Shown here: positions 35,473-44,782 of the stretch, piece by piece | Layout of the letters: every line of letters begins with the position of its first letter | How positions within the stretch are numbered: the first letter of the stretch is position 1 | Origin: Pseudomonas sp. GGS8 | GTDB lineage: Bacteria > Pseudomonadota > Gammaproteobacteria > Pseudomonadales > Pseudomonadaceae | Reading direction: 5' to 3' | Assembly: GCF_024168645.1 (NCBI RefSeq) | Contig: NZ_JALJWF010000001.1 | Location: forward strand, 859,001 to 923,000 | Length of the DNA: 64,000 nucleotides | The notes under the pieces: generated by a model | The model's database searches: none | The model's input: the letters and a program-made list of their open reading frames with translations, nothing else | Told to the model about the DNA's origin: nothing | Position numbers and translations under genes: made by a program

Positions 35473-36276
35473 ATGAGTGCCAAAATTAATATTCGTGACT
35501 TGGACGAGTGTCGCAATATTCATAAAGGTGCTGTCTTTATCGTCGCCTCGGGAGGGTCTGCCAAAGACTTTCATCCTGAGGAGTTCGCTGACGTCCCTAT
35601 GATTACAATGAATGGGGCAATCTCAAAGTTTATCGGGACCGGCGTGAAGCCTTTTTTCTATGCCTGTACCGATAAAGATTTTCCCGAGCAGCAACCTGAA
35701 TTGTTCTCCCAAGCCATGCGTCTTAGTGAGCGAGTCGCCTTATGGGAGGACCATGTTCAGAATCTATCGATTGCGCCCAAGGGGAAGGTGTTTTTGCTGA
35801 ACAAGGCGCCAAAGCTTTCCTGGGGCGCGCTTGTTGGTGCAGATAAAGAGCTGATAAGAAATCGTAATTTTCTCAAGCGTCGCAATCGGCGCATCGGTTT
35901 CAGTAAAAACCTGAAACGAGGCTTCTTCGATGCGCGCACTGTTGCCTATTTAGCTCTGCAAATCGCCTATCATGCGGGCTTCAACAAAGTGGTGATGGTG
36001 GGGGTTGATCTTAATCAAGCTGCCAGCCGATTTTATGAAGAGAAAAGCACCGTAGTTTCTCCTTGTGGGCTGGATCAGCATTTTCACACCAGGATTTTGC
36101 CGTCGTTCGAGATAGTAGCGAGGAAAATAATCAGTGATCGATTCCACGTCTACAATCTTTCCAATTCCTCAAGAATTCCCGCCGACATTATCCCCCGGAT
36201 ACATCCGGATGAGCTTGATGCCTGTGTGCATGGCTTGGGATTCTTCGATTCCATGAAACATCTTGTAAATTATTAG
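35473..36276 (+). CDS. putative surface-glycan/LPS-type protein with DUF115/sialyltransferase-like motif
   Basis: A 267-residue protein. The opening GAVFIVASGGSAKDFHPEEF, then MITMNGAI and GVKPFFYACTD, follow the pattern of DUF115/MptE-like and GT42-like nucleotide-sugar proteins (GSGPS...NGAI...PDY). A second conserved-looking stretch is YLALQIAYHAGFNKVVMVGV then DLNQ. I assign only a tentative role in LPS or capsule modification. The gene is visibly richer in A+T and in rare codons than its neighbours and sits alone behind a tRNA gene, both signs of acquisition. Confidence 0.55.
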   Translation: MSAKINIRDLDECRNIHKGAVFIVASGGSAKDFHPEEFADVPMITMNGAISKFIGTGVKPFFYACTDKDFPEQQPELFSQAMRLSERVALWEDHVQNLSIAPKGKVFLLNKAPKLSWGALVGADKELIRNRNFLKRRNRRIGFSKNLKRGFFDARTVAYLALQIAYHAGFNKVVMVGVDLNQAASRFYEEKSTVVSPCGLDQHFHTRILPSFEIVARKIISDRFHVYNLSNSSRIPADIIPRIHPDELDACVHGLGFFDSMKHLVNY

Positions 36277-36317
36277 ATTAACCGTCGATCTAAAATGACT
36301 ACGTACCACCAAGTACT

Positions 36318-36351
36318 AAAAACGGCTTACCGAAAGGTAGGCCGCTTTTTT
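36318..36351 (+). terminator. Rho-independent terminator
   Basis: AAAACGGCTTACC-GAAA-GGTAGGCCGCTTTTTT: a stable 9-bp stem with a GAAA tetraloop and a T run, after the DUF115-like gene. A close relative of this sequence also ends the ggt gene. Confidence 0.88.
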
Positions 36352-36449
36352 ATGCCTCAAGAAAAGTGACGGGCGAACCCTGATTTGCGTACCACTCCTT
36401 CGGCCGATAAAGTCCCCAGACCTTTTATCCCATGGACGGAGTGCCCCAC

Positions 36450-38294
36450 GTGTTCTCAGCCTTCCACTTGAGTCGCTATCGCCTGTCAGCCCTTTCGCTG
36501 ATCGCCACCGCTTTAACCCTCGCCGCGTGTAACGCCCCACCCTCTTCGCCTTCGGTCTCGACTTTACCGGTCGCGCCGGAAATCGCCTCTGCTTATCGCA
36601 CCGACCTGCAGACGCGGCACGCCTCCAGACACATGGCCGCAGCCGCCAATCCGCTGGCAGCCGACGCCGGGCGGGAGATGCTGCGCGAGGGCGGCTCGGC
36701 GATTGATGCAGCCATTGCCATGCAAGCGGTGTTGACGCTGGTCGAGCCGCAATCGTCGGGTATCGGCGGTGGCGCGTTGATTGTGCTGTGGGATGGCAAG
36801 GCTGCGCGCACCTACGACGGTCGCGAAACCGCCCCGGCCGGTGCCACCGAGAAACTGTTCCTGCAAGCCGATGGCAAACCGATGCCGTTCACCCAGGCGC
36901 AGATCGGCGGGCGGTCGGTGGGTACGCCAGGTGTGTTGCGGGCGCTGGAGCTGGCCCATCAAAAGCACGGTCGCCTGCCGTGGGCGAGGCTGTTCGAACC
37001 CGCCATCAAACTTGCCGAGCAAGGTTTCGCCATCTCGCCACGACTGCATCAGTTGATCGCGGCAGACGCGTTTATCCAGCGCTCACCAGACATGGCCGCC
37101 TACTTTCTGAATGCCGATGGCAGCCCGAAAGCCGTCGGTACGCAACTGAAAAACCCGGCACTCGCCGCAGTATTCAAGCGCATCGCCAAGGAAGGTCCGG
37201 ACGCACTGTACAAAGGCCCGATCGCAAAAGAGATCGTCGCCAAGGTTCAGAGCCATACCAACCCCGGCAGCCTGTCGCTGAACGATCTCCAGGGTTACAA
37301 GGCCAAGGAACGCGCGCCACTGTGCACCGACTACAAACGCTGGCAGGTCTGCGGCATGCCGCCACCGTCGTCGGGCGGGATCGCCGTGGCGCAAATCCTC
37401 GGCACCTTGCAGGCCCTGGAAACCCGCGATCCGCGTTTTGCCCTGGCACCACTCAAACCGGTCAAGACCAGCACACCGGCGGGCATTGAGCCAGCCCCTG
37501 AAGCCGTGCACCTGATCGCCGAAGCCGAGCGTCTGGCTTATGCCGATCGCGCGCAATATGTCGCTGACACCGACTTCGTACCCGTGCCGGTCAAAGGGTT
37601 GGTCGACCCGACTTATCTGGCGACCCGCGCGACCTTGATTGGCGACCGCAGCATGGGCCAGGCCAAACCCGGCACCCCGCCGGGCATTCAGGTCGCCTAC
37701 GCGCCGGACCGCTCGCCGCTGCGCATCTCTACCTCGCAGGTGGTGGCGGTCGATGACGAGGGCGGCGCCGTGTCCATGACCACCACCGTGGAAGCAGCAT
37801 TCGGCTCGCACTTGATGGTCCAGGGTTTTGTGCTCAATAACCAGATGACCGACTTCTCATTCATCCCCGAAGAGCACGGGCAAAAGGTCGCCAACCGCGT
37901 CGAACCCGGCAAACGCCCCCGCTCGTCCATGGCGCCGACGCTGATCTTCGACCGTCGGAGCGGCGAATTCCTGGCCACTGTCGGCTCTCCCGGTGGCTCG
38001 CAGATCATCGAGTACGTGGCCAAATCCACCATCGGCCTGCTCGACTGGAACCTCGACCCGCAAGCCGCCATCAACCTGCCCAACTTTGGCAGCCGCAACG
38101 GCCCGACCGAACTGGAACAGGGTCAGTTCAGCCCGGCACTGATTCAGGCGCTGAAGGACAAAGGGCACAGCGTGAGCGAGATCGACATGACCAGCGGGAC
38201 TCAGGCGATTGTTCGAATTAAGGATGCGCAAGGGAAAGCGACGTTGGCTGGCGGGGCTGATCCACGGCGTGAGGGGGAAGCGCTGGGGGATTGA
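36450..38294 (+). CDS. ggt: gamma-glutamyltranspeptidase
   Basis: A periplasmic Ntn hydrolase that cleaves or transfers the gamma-glutamyl group of glutathione. The signal sequence ends in the lipobox LTLAAC, so it may be a lipoprotein. The large subunit includes GGSAIDAAIAMQAVLTLVEP and SSGIGGGAL. The autocatalytic Thr that starts the small subunit is in GGAVSMTTTVEAAFGSHL, followed by GFVLNNQMTDF and the GSPGGSQI oxyanion loop. GTG 36450 has GGAG 8 bases upstream; an in-frame ATG at 36432 lacks a ribosome site. The length (614) is typical. Confidence 0.94.
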   Translation: MFSAFHLSRYRLSALSLIATALTLAACNAPPSSPSVSTLPVAPEIASAYRTDLQTRHASRHMAAAANPLAADAGREMLREGGSAIDAAIAMQAVLTLVEPQSSGIGGGALIVLWDGKAARTYDGRETAPAGATEKLFLQADGKPMPFTQAQIGGRSVGTPGVLRALELAHQKHGRLPWARLFEPAIKLAEQGFAISPRLHQLIAADAFIQRSPDMAAYFLNADGSPKAVGTQLKNPALAAVFKRIAKEGPDALYKGPIAKEIVAKVQSHTNPGSLSLNDLQGYKAKERAPLCTDYKRWQVCGMPPPSSGGIAVAQILGTLQALETRDPRFALAPLKPVKTSTPAGIEPAPEAVHLIAEAERLAYADRAQYVADTDFVPVPVKGLVDPTYLATRATLIGDRSMGQAKPGTPPGIQVAYAPDRSPLRISTSQVVAVDDEGGAVSMTTTVEAAFGSHLMVQGFVLNNQMTDFSFIPEEHGQKVANRVEPGKRPRSSMAPTLIFDRRSGEFLATVGSPGGSQIIEYVAKSTIGLLDWNLDPQAAINLPNFGSRNGPTELEQGQFSPALIQALKDKGHSVSEIDMTSGTQAIVRIKDAQGKATLAGGADPRREGEALGD

Positions 38295-38312
38295 GTCGTA
38301 CGCAGGAACGAG

Positions 38313-38343
38313 AAAAGGCTTACCGGGCAGGGTAGGCCTTTTT
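38313..38343 (+). terminator. terminator of ggt
   Basis: AAAAGGCTTACC-GGGCAG-GGTAGGCCTTTTT; same stem core as the terminator at 36318, so the ggt gene is bracketed by two related terminators. Confidence 0.85.
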
Positions 38344-38371
38344 GAGGACTACCCGTGCGGAATAGATAGCA

Positions 38372-39688
38372 TCAAGTCGATAGTTGATTGGCAAACTGCC
38401 CGACCGCGTTCACCACTTTCTGCGCACCGTCCTGGATCTCGACGATCACCGTGCCCGCCTCCGCCGCCAGCGCCAGACCTTGTTCAGCCTGCAGTTTGCC
38501 GTCGGTCATCAGGGCCACGGCGTTGCGCGCCATGTCCTGGTTCTGACGCACGACGCCGACAATTTCATCGGTCGCCTGGCTGGTGCGTGAGGCCAATTGC
38601 CGGACTTCGTCCGCCACCACGGCAAACCCGCGACCCTGTTCACCGGCGCGAGCCGCTTCGATGGCCGCATTGAGCGCCAGCAGGTTGGTCTGTTCGGCGA
38701 TGCCGCTGATGGTTTTGACGATGGTGCCGATCACCAACGATTGCTCGTTCAGTGCTTCGATGCCTTCGCCGGCGGTTTGCATGTGTTTGGCCAGGTCACG
38801 CATCACGTCCACAGCTTGGGTCACCACGGCAGTACCGCGCTGTGCACTCTGGTCGGTTTGCTGAGAAGTGCTGTAGGCAATGTTGGCCGCCTCGGCGACA
38901 GCCTGCTCCTGATGCACCTGATCGGTAACCACCGTGGCGAACTTCACCACTTTGTAGAGCTTGTTGTTGGCGTCGACCACCGGGTTGTAGGAAGCCTCCA
39001 GCCAGACCACGCGACCGTGGCTGTCGATGCGTTTGAAACGCTCGGCCACGAACTCGCCGGCGTTCAGGCGACGCCAGAAGTTCTGATACTCGGCACTGTT
39101 GTATTCCTCTGGCTCGCAGAAGGTACGGTGATGTTTACCCTGGATCTGCGCCAGGCTGTAACCCATGCCGCTGAGGAAGCGGTCGTTGGCCGTCAGCACG
39201 TTACCATTGAGGTCGAACTCGATGACCGCCGTCGAGCGCACCAGCGCGCCGATCAGGTTCTCATGCTCACGGGACGCCTCGATGGTACGGGTCAGGTCGC
39301 TGGAGTAAATCGAGAAGTTCTTGATCCGGCCGTCCGAGGACCGCACCGGCTGCATGATTGAACGCAACCAGGCTTCGACACCGTTGCCGCGCAGCAAACG
39401 GACCGCGCCGGCAAAGTGTTCGCCACGGGTCAGGGCGGCCTTGAAGCGGTGATGGAATTCATCCGACCTCACGTGGACCGGGAAAAGGTCTTCGACGTGC
39501 CGGCCGATCAGGTCGTTGCTTTTGTAGAGCATCTCGCCGATGAAGTTTTGGTTGACCGATTGAATCCGCCCATCGGGGTCGAGGGTCAGAACCAGCATCT
39601 CGCTTTCCAGACTCTCCTTGACTTGCAGAAGGCTGGAGAGTTCTTCGCGAAGAGCCGACAGCTCCTGCTTCAAGCGTTTATTGAACAT
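38372..39688 (-). CDS. soluble PAS-PAS chemotaxis transducer (BdlA/Aer-2-like)
   Basis: 438 residues and no membrane segment. An N-terminal coiled coil (1-32) is followed by two PAS domains (about 33-140: [20 protein letters not shown]; about 150-265: [20 protein letters not shown] and GKHHRTFC). A short MCP signalling domain has its tip [20 protein letters not shown] at about 329. The layout matches BdlA, which controls biofilm dispersal in P. aeruginosa (417 residues there). PAS motifs with HHRTFC suggest heme- or flavin-based redox sensing. Confidence 0.9.
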   Translation of the reverse strand: MFNKRLKQELSALREELSSLLQVKESLESEMLVLTLDPDGRIQSVNQNFIGEMLYKSNDLIGRHVEDLFPVHVRSDEFHHRFKAALTRGEHFAGAVRLLRGNGVEAWLRSIMQPVRSSDGRIKNFSIYSSDLTRTIEASREHENLIGALVRSTAVIEFDLNGNVLTANDRFLSGMGYSLAQIQGKHHRTFCEPEEYNSAEYQNFWRRLNAGEFVAERFKRIDSHGRVVWLEASYNPVVDANNKLYKVVKFATVVTDQVHQEQAVAEAANIAYSTSQQTDQSAQRGTAVVTQAVDVMRDLAKHMQTAGEGIEALNEQSLVIGTIVKTISGIAEQTNLLALNAAIEAARAGEQGRGFAVVADEVRQLASRTSQATDEIVGVVRQNQDMARNAVALMTDGKLQAEQGLALAAEAGTVIVEIQDGAQKVVNAVGQFANQLST

Positions 39689-40040
39689 GGGAAAGCACCG
39701 ATGGACAGAGATAAAAAGCGGCTTACAGCCTAACCATCGGCTTTGCGGGTATTTTCTGAAGAGTTTTTCAGGGTTGTCCTACAAAAATAGTGGCCGCACA
39801 AACCGCCTCATGCCGCACCCGCCACCGCACAGCGTCCGACTTGCGGCATTCGCACGCCGAAATACGCCGCGCTACTGATGGCAGGTAAACAATCGCGCTA
39901 GTGGACACCCCGCTAGACCATAATCCCAATCGCCCAAAACAGCGCCCCCGCAATAGACCGATTGATTTACTGTTGGCACCGACTGGAGGGGCCGCCTTGC
40001 GCCCTGTACACCACAATAAACATAAAAACGAGGTACTCCC
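39689..40040. other. intergenic region between divergent genes
   Basis: 352 bp without a credible ORF; it must hold the promoters of the PAS transducer (-) and atoE (+). GAGG at about 40030 is the atoE ribosome site. No operator-like palindrome caught my eye. Confidence 0.5.
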
Positions 40041-41459
40041 GTGGCCGCTGATATCGAAGATAGCCGCTATGCGCGCTTTGCCCTGCATTGTTCAAACTTT
40101 GCCGAACGCTGGTTTCCCGACTCCTGGGTATTCGCCGCGCTGGCAGTGATCATCGTCGCTGTGGCGACCATGGTCATGGGCGCTAAACCCACCGACGCCG
40201 CCATGGCCTTCGGTGACGGTTTCTGGAGCCTGATTCCGTTCACCATGCAGATGGCATTCGTGGTGATCGGCGGTTACGTGGTCGCCAGTTCGCCACCGGC
40301 GGTGAAGCTGATCGATCGCCTGGCACGGGTCCCGAAAAACGGCCGTTCCGCCGTGGCCTGGGTGGCGCTGATTTCCATGGTCGCGTCGTTGCTGAACTGG
40401 GGGCTGTCACTGGTATTCGGCGGGCTGCTGGTACGCGCCCTCGCCCGCCGTACCGATCTGAAAATGGATTACCGTGCCGCCGGTGCCGCCGCCTATCTTG
40501 GTCTGGGCGCGGTCTGGGCCTTGGGTCTGTCGTCGTCTGCGGCACAATTGCAGGCCAACCCCGCCAGCCTGCCGCCGTCGATTCTGTCGATCACGGGCGT
40601 CATTCCCTTTACCCAAACGATCTTTCTCTGGCAGTCGGGCGTGTTGTTGCTGGCGCTCACCGTGGTCTCGCTGATCGTTGCCTACGCCACCGCACCCGGC
40701 CCCGCGACAGCTCGCGACGCCAAAGCCTGCGGTATCGATCCGGGTTTCAGTCTGCCGGCGCCAGCACCACGTACCCGCCCTGGTGAATGGCTGGAATACA
40801 GCCCGCTGCTGACGATTATGCTGGCATTGCTGGCGGCTGGATGGCTGTTCCATGAGTTTGCGACCAAACCGGCGATCAGCGCGATTTCCGGACTGAACAC
40901 CTACAACTTCCTGTTCCTGATGCTCGGCGCGCTGCTGCACTGGCGCCCGCGCAGTTTCCTTGATGCGGTGGCCCGTGCGGTGCCGACCACCACCGGCGTG
41001 CTGATCCAGTTCCCGCTGTACGGCTCGATCGCCGCCCTGATGACGGTGGTCAAGGGCACTGACGGACAATCATTGGCCCACCACATTTCGACCTTTTTCG
41101 TACAAGTTGCGTCCCACGACACCTACGCCCTGCTGATGGGCGTGTACTCGGCTATCCTCGGTTTCTTCATCCCGTCCGGTGGCGGCAAATGGATCATCGA
41201 AGCGCCGTATGTCATGCAAGTGGCCAACGACCTGAACTACCACCTGGGCTGGGCCGTGCAGATCTACAACGCCGCCGAAGCCCTGCCGAACCTGATCAAC
41301 CCGTTCTACATGCTGCCACTACTGGGCGTGCTCGGGTTGAAGGCCCGGGATCTGATCGGGTTTTCGTTCGTGCAATTGCTGGTGCACGCGCCGCTGGTGC
41401 TATTTCTGCTGTGGGCGCTAGGGACAACGCTTGCGTATATGGCGCCGGTGATGCCTTGA
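40041..41459 (+). CDS. atoE: short-chain fatty acid transporter, AtoE family
   Basis: A 472-residue inner-membrane protein with about 11-12 helices of the AtoE/TIGR00366 family: FAERWFPDSWVFAALAVIIV, LLNWGLSLVFGGLLVRALAR, GAAAYLGLGAVWALGLSSSA, IPSGGGKWIIEAPYVMQ and ALPNLINPFYMLPLLGVLGL. It takes up butyrate or acetoacetate-like acids. GTG 40041 has GAGG upstream. No atoDAB genes are next to it, so it works with enzymes elsewhere. Confidence 0.92.
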   Translation: MAADIEDSRYARFALHCSNFAERWFPDSWVFAALAVIIVAVATMVMGAKPTDAAMAFGDGFWSLIPFTMQMAFVVIGGYVVASSPPAVKLIDRLARVPKNGRSAVAWVALISMVASLLNWGLSLVFGGLLVRALARRTDLKMDYRAAGAAAYLGLGAVWALGLSSSAAQLQANPASLPPSILSITGVIPFTQTIFLWQSGVLLLALTVVSLIVAYATAPGPATARDAKACGIDPGFSLPAPAPRTRPGEWLEYSPLLTIMLALLAAGWLFHEFATKPAISAISGLNTYNFLFLMLGALLHWRPRSFLDAVARAVPTTTGVLIQFPLYGSIAALMTVVKGTDGQSLAHHISTFFVQVASHDTYALLMGVYSAILGFFIPSGGGKWIIEAPYVMQVANDLNYHLGWAVQIYNAAEALPNLINPFYMLPLLGVLGLKARDLIGFSFVQLLVHAPLVLFLLWALGTTLAYMAPVMP

Positions 41460-41485
41460 CGCCCGATCGTCAATCCACCATTGAT

Positions 41486-41516
41486 CCAGTGTGGGAGCGG
41501 GCTGCTCCTACACTGG
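41486..41516 (+). terminator. hairpin after atoE (REP-like)
   Basis: CCAGTGTGGGAGC-GGGCT-GCTCCTACACTGG, with one mismatch, about 25 bp after the atoE stop. No T run, so termination is possible but it is equally a REP-type element. Confidence 0.55.
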
Positions 41517-41613
41517 CGACTCATTGTTTTTACAATCGTAACCCCTCTGTCACACCTCGCTGCTAGCGTCCCGCCGAAACATATTGAAACAACTAAGCAA
41601 GACGGAACTCGCC

Positions 41614-43314
41614 ATGAACGACGAAAAAGACCGCAACGACGCCCCCTCCCCGCAAACAGATACGCCCACTGACACCAGTCGCCGCCGCTTCTTGGGTGGC
41701 GTGGCGGTACTCGGTGTCGGCGCGACCCTCAGCGCTTGTGGCAGTCATGGCGATGAGTCGGGTAAACCGGTCGAACGCCCCCTTTCACCTGTCGAACTGG
41801 ACAAAGCCCTACGCGACCAAGTGAAAACCGTGGTGGTGATCTACGCCGAGAACCGTAGTTTCAATAACCTGTTCGGCGACTTCCCTGGCGTCGAGAAACC
41901 GCTCTCGGGCCTCAAGCCCGTCGAATATCAGCAGCGCGATCGCGATGGCAGCCTGTTGCAGACCCTGCCGCCAGTCTGGGGCGGCGTGCTGCAGATCGGC
42001 CCGCAAACCCTCGATGGCGTGACTTACCCCAGCGCAACCCAGTTTCAGGAACATCTGCCTAACGCGCCTTTTGCCCTCAAAGGTCCGAACGCAGAAGACT
42101 TGCCGTTCGGCCTGGTGACGCGCGACCTGTGGCATGCGTTCTATCAGAACCAAATGCAGATCAATGGCGGCAAAAATGACGGCTTTGTCGCCTGGGGCGA
42201 CTCCGGTGGCCTGCCCATGGGGCATTACGCCCAGAGTCGATATTCCCTGCGGTTGTGGGACGTTGCCCAAGAGTTTGTGCTCTGCGATAACTTTTTCCAG
42301 GGGGCTTTCGGCGGCTCGTTTCTCAACCACCAATACTTGATCAGCGCCACCGCGCCGTTCTATCCGGACGCCGTGAACTCGGTGGCCAAGACACAGATCG
42401 CCACGCTGCAAAGCGATGATCCGGCCGACCCACGCCTCAAGCCTCTGGAACAATCCCCGGCCAGTGCCATGACCGGCCCGCCCCAATTCGGCCCCAGTGC
42501 GCTGACGCCGGACGGCTATGGGGTCAACACGCTGGCTCCTCCGTACTGGCCGACCTGGATTCGCGACCCCGAGCGCCCGGCGTACGCCAAACCAGACCTG
42601 CCGAACGTCATTGTTCCCCAGACTCACGAGCACATAGGCGACAAGCTCTCGAAGAAAAACATCGACTGGGCCTGGTACGCCGGAGGTTGGCAGGCGACGC
42701 TGGATCAGTACAAGGACTCCGGCGGCATTCCGAAAATCCCGAACTTCCAGTATCACCACCAGCCGTTCAACTACTTCAAGCAGCAGGGGCCGGAAAACTC
42801 GCTGGAACGCGGTAAACGTCTACGGGATGCGGGGTTGGGCGATGAGTCGTATACCAACAAGTTCTTTGCCGATGCCGAGGCGGGCAGGCTGCCGGCGGTG
42901 AGCTTCTACAAACCCCAGGGCAACCTGAACATGCACGCAGGTTACGCCGATGTAGCGTCCGGCGACCGGCACATCGTCCGCGCCCTGAAAGTGCTGCGGG
43001 AAAGCCCGCAGTGGAAAAACATGGTGGTCGTGGTCACGGTCGATGAGAACGGCGGTTGGTGGGATCACGTCGCACCGCCCAAGGGCGACCGCTGGGGGCC
43101 GGGCTCGCGGGTACCGACGCTGGTGGTTTCGCCGTTTGCGCGCAAGGGCATGGTGGATCACACGGTCTATGACACTGGCTCGATTCTGCGGTTGATCACC
43201 CGGGTATTTCAGCTTGAAAAGCTCGATGGGCTCAGGCAGCGCGACGATGCGATGATTGCCCGTGGCCAGAAACCCATGGGCGACTTGAGCAATGCATTGC
43301 ACTTTACCGGATGA
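41614..43314 (+). CDS. Tat-exported phosphoesterase (acid phosphatase AcpA / phospholipase C family)
   Basis: A 566-residue member of the phosphoesterase family that groups acid phosphatases and bacterial phospholipases C. The N-terminus has a twin-arginine motif SRRRFLGG followed by a lipobox (LSAC), so it is exported folded and probably lipid-anchored. Metal-binding motifs: VVVIYAENRSFNNLFGDFPG (E and N ligands), DENGGWWDHVAPPKGD and SRVPTLVVSPFARKG. It hydrolyses phosphate esters outside the cytoplasm. ATG 41614 (MNDEKDRN) is preferred; the in-frame start 30 bp upstream adds unrelated residues. Confidence 0.88.
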   Translation: MNDEKDRNDAPSPQTDTPTDTSRRRFLGGVAVLGVGATLSACGSHGDESGKPVERPLSPVELDKALRDQVKTVVVIYAENRSFNNLFGDFPGVEKPLSGLKPVEYQQRDRDGSLLQTLPPVWGGVLQIGPQTLDGVTYPSATQFQEHLPNAPFALKGPNAEDLPFGLVTRDLWHAFYQNQMQINGGKNDGFVAWGDSGGLPMGHYAQSRYSLRLWDVAQEFVLCDNFFQGAFGGSFLNHQYLISATAPFYPDAVNSVAKTQIATLQSDDPADPRLKPLEQSPASAMTGPPQFGPSALTPDGYGVNTLAPPYWPTWIRDPERPAYAKPDLPNVIVPQTHEHIGDKLSKKNIDWAWYAGGWQATLDQYKDSGGIPKIPNFQYHHQPFNYFKQQGPENSLERGKRLRDAGLGDESYTNKFFADAEAGRLPAVSFYKPQGNLNMHAGYADVASGDRHIVRALKVLRESPQWKNMVVVVTVDENGGWWDHVAPPKGDRWGPGSRVPTLVVSPFARKGMVDHTVYDTGSILRLITRVFQLEKLDGLRQRDDAMIARGQKPMGDLSNALHFTG

Positions 43315-43427
43315 AGGAGGTGCTCTGACTGGCGATCTTTTCACTTGGGTACTAGACCGTTCGACACAACTAGTTTCAGTATGTACCCGCCCCACCTCCG
43401 AGGGCTCACGCTGAAAAGGATCTGAGC

Positions 43428-44600
43428 ATGTTCAAACTCGCAGGATTCACCCTCGCCGCACTCACCCTGAGTGCCGCCGCCCACGCCGATGTCGATCTGA
43501 ATCTGGGCAGTACCGAACGCGTCACCCGGCTGTTCGCCTACCCCAACAACTGTAATGTCATCTGCTTCCGCAACTGGACACTGGAGCAGACCGTCGAGCA
43601 TTACCTGACCCAAAGCGTACAGCGCGATGGCTACAAGACCGCAAAAGTGCTGGTTAAAACCGACAACAACCAGCTCCACGCCCATATCAGCGGTGTGCCC
43701 AAAGGCTATGACAAGCCACTGACCGCGCTGCTCAATGCTGGGGATTTGGCCTACAACGGCGCCAACAAGCTGAGTGCCGATGGCAAATGGACCTATAACT
43801 GGTACCTGTTCCTGCCGCTGGGCATGGCGCTGGAAAACCGCAAAAGCGTCGAACTGCTGCACTTCCCGCCAGATTATTCCCTGACCCAGGCCCAGGACTA
43901 TCTGGAGTCCAAGACCACCGACCGCTGGGCCGCGCTGCTGACCGCCAACAACATTCCCGCCGACCAGACACCGGCCTATCAGACGATCATCGACATCGCG
44001 CCGATTGCCGCGCCGTCCACCGCTGGCAAGGACCTGGAAGGCGTCTACAACTACTTCACGGACTACCAGACCACCATGGTCAAGGAAGTCAGCCAGAACG
44101 CCAAAGGCGCTGCATTGCCCATGGTCGCCTTTGGTTCACCGGTGCGTAACTGGATCAAGCAACAATACGGGCAGACCGTGGACGTGCTGGGCCTGGCAAC
44201 CATCATCCCGAGCAAGGGTGTGGCGGTCCCCGTACTGGGTTCCAACCACCCGAGCTACATCTGGTACGCCGCCGACCCCGAAGCCTATAGCGGCGACGAT
44301 GCACAGGCCAAGGCCGACGCCGCGGGGCTGAAAGTCATGGGGCAGGATTTGAGTGCCGCGTGCTGGCAAGCCGGGATGGGCAGTAAACCGGACAGCGACC
44401 CTGCCGATCAGCTGAAACGTTGCACTAAAACCTGGCAAGTGACCCAGAAAGAAAAAACCTGCGAACTGTTCTACACCTCGATTCGCAACCTGACACCTGA
44501 GCAGGCGGTGGCCAAGTGCGCGACAGCGCCGGTCATATCTGAGCTGAAACAGCTCCAGGCCCCGGCCCTTGTGACCTCCGCATCTGCCCCACACTTGTAA
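43428..44600 (+). CDS. secreted/periplasmic protein of unknown function
   Basis: A 390-residue protein with a clear Sec signal peptide (MFKLAGFTLAALTLSAAAHA, cleavage after AHA). The mature part has several Cys (NNCNVICFRNW; CWQAGMG; LKRCTKTW; CELF; KCAT), which may form disulfides. It has no family I recognise. It lies 113 bp after the Tat phosphoesterase gene on the same strand and may share its regulation, for example phosphate limitation. A good terminator follows. Confidence 0.75.
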   Translation: MFKLAGFTLAALTLSAAAHADVDLNLGSTERVTRLFAYPNNCNVICFRNWTLEQTVEHYLTQSVQRDGYKTAKVLVKTDNNQLHAHISGVPKGYDKPLTALLNAGDLAYNGANKLSADGKWTYNWYLFLPLGMALENRKSVELLHFPPDYSLTQAQDYLESKTTDRWAALLTANNIPADQTPAYQTIIDIAPIAAPSTAGKDLEGVYNYFTDYQTTMVKEVSQNAKGAALPMVAFGSPVRNWIKQQYGQTVDVLGLATIIPSKGVAVPVLGSNHPSYIWYAADPEAYSGDDAQAKADAAGLKVMGQDLSAACWQAGMGSKPDSDPADQLKRCTKTWQVTQKEKTCELFYTSIRNLTPEQAVAKCATAPVISELKQLQAPALVTSASAPHL

Positions 44601-44611
44601 AACGATGAAAG

Positions 44612-44655
44612 TCTTTCCCGCGTGAGCCATGGCTGACGCGGGAAAGAGCTTTTTA
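44612..44655 (+). terminator. Rho-independent terminator
   Basis: TCTTTCCCGCGT ... ACGCGGGAAAGA (perfect 12-bp stem, 12-nt loop) followed by GCTTTTT, 12 bp after the unknown secreted-protein gene. Confidence 0.93.
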
Positions 44656-44782
44656 CGCCTGTCATATCTGACAGTAGACCAGTTGTGTCATTTGCGAGAG
44701 GCTTGGGGGCGTACCCATGTGCTGCAGAGCTGACAGGAGGTCAGCTGAAGGACGTCGTAGCACCCAGCCGACAAGGATTGTT

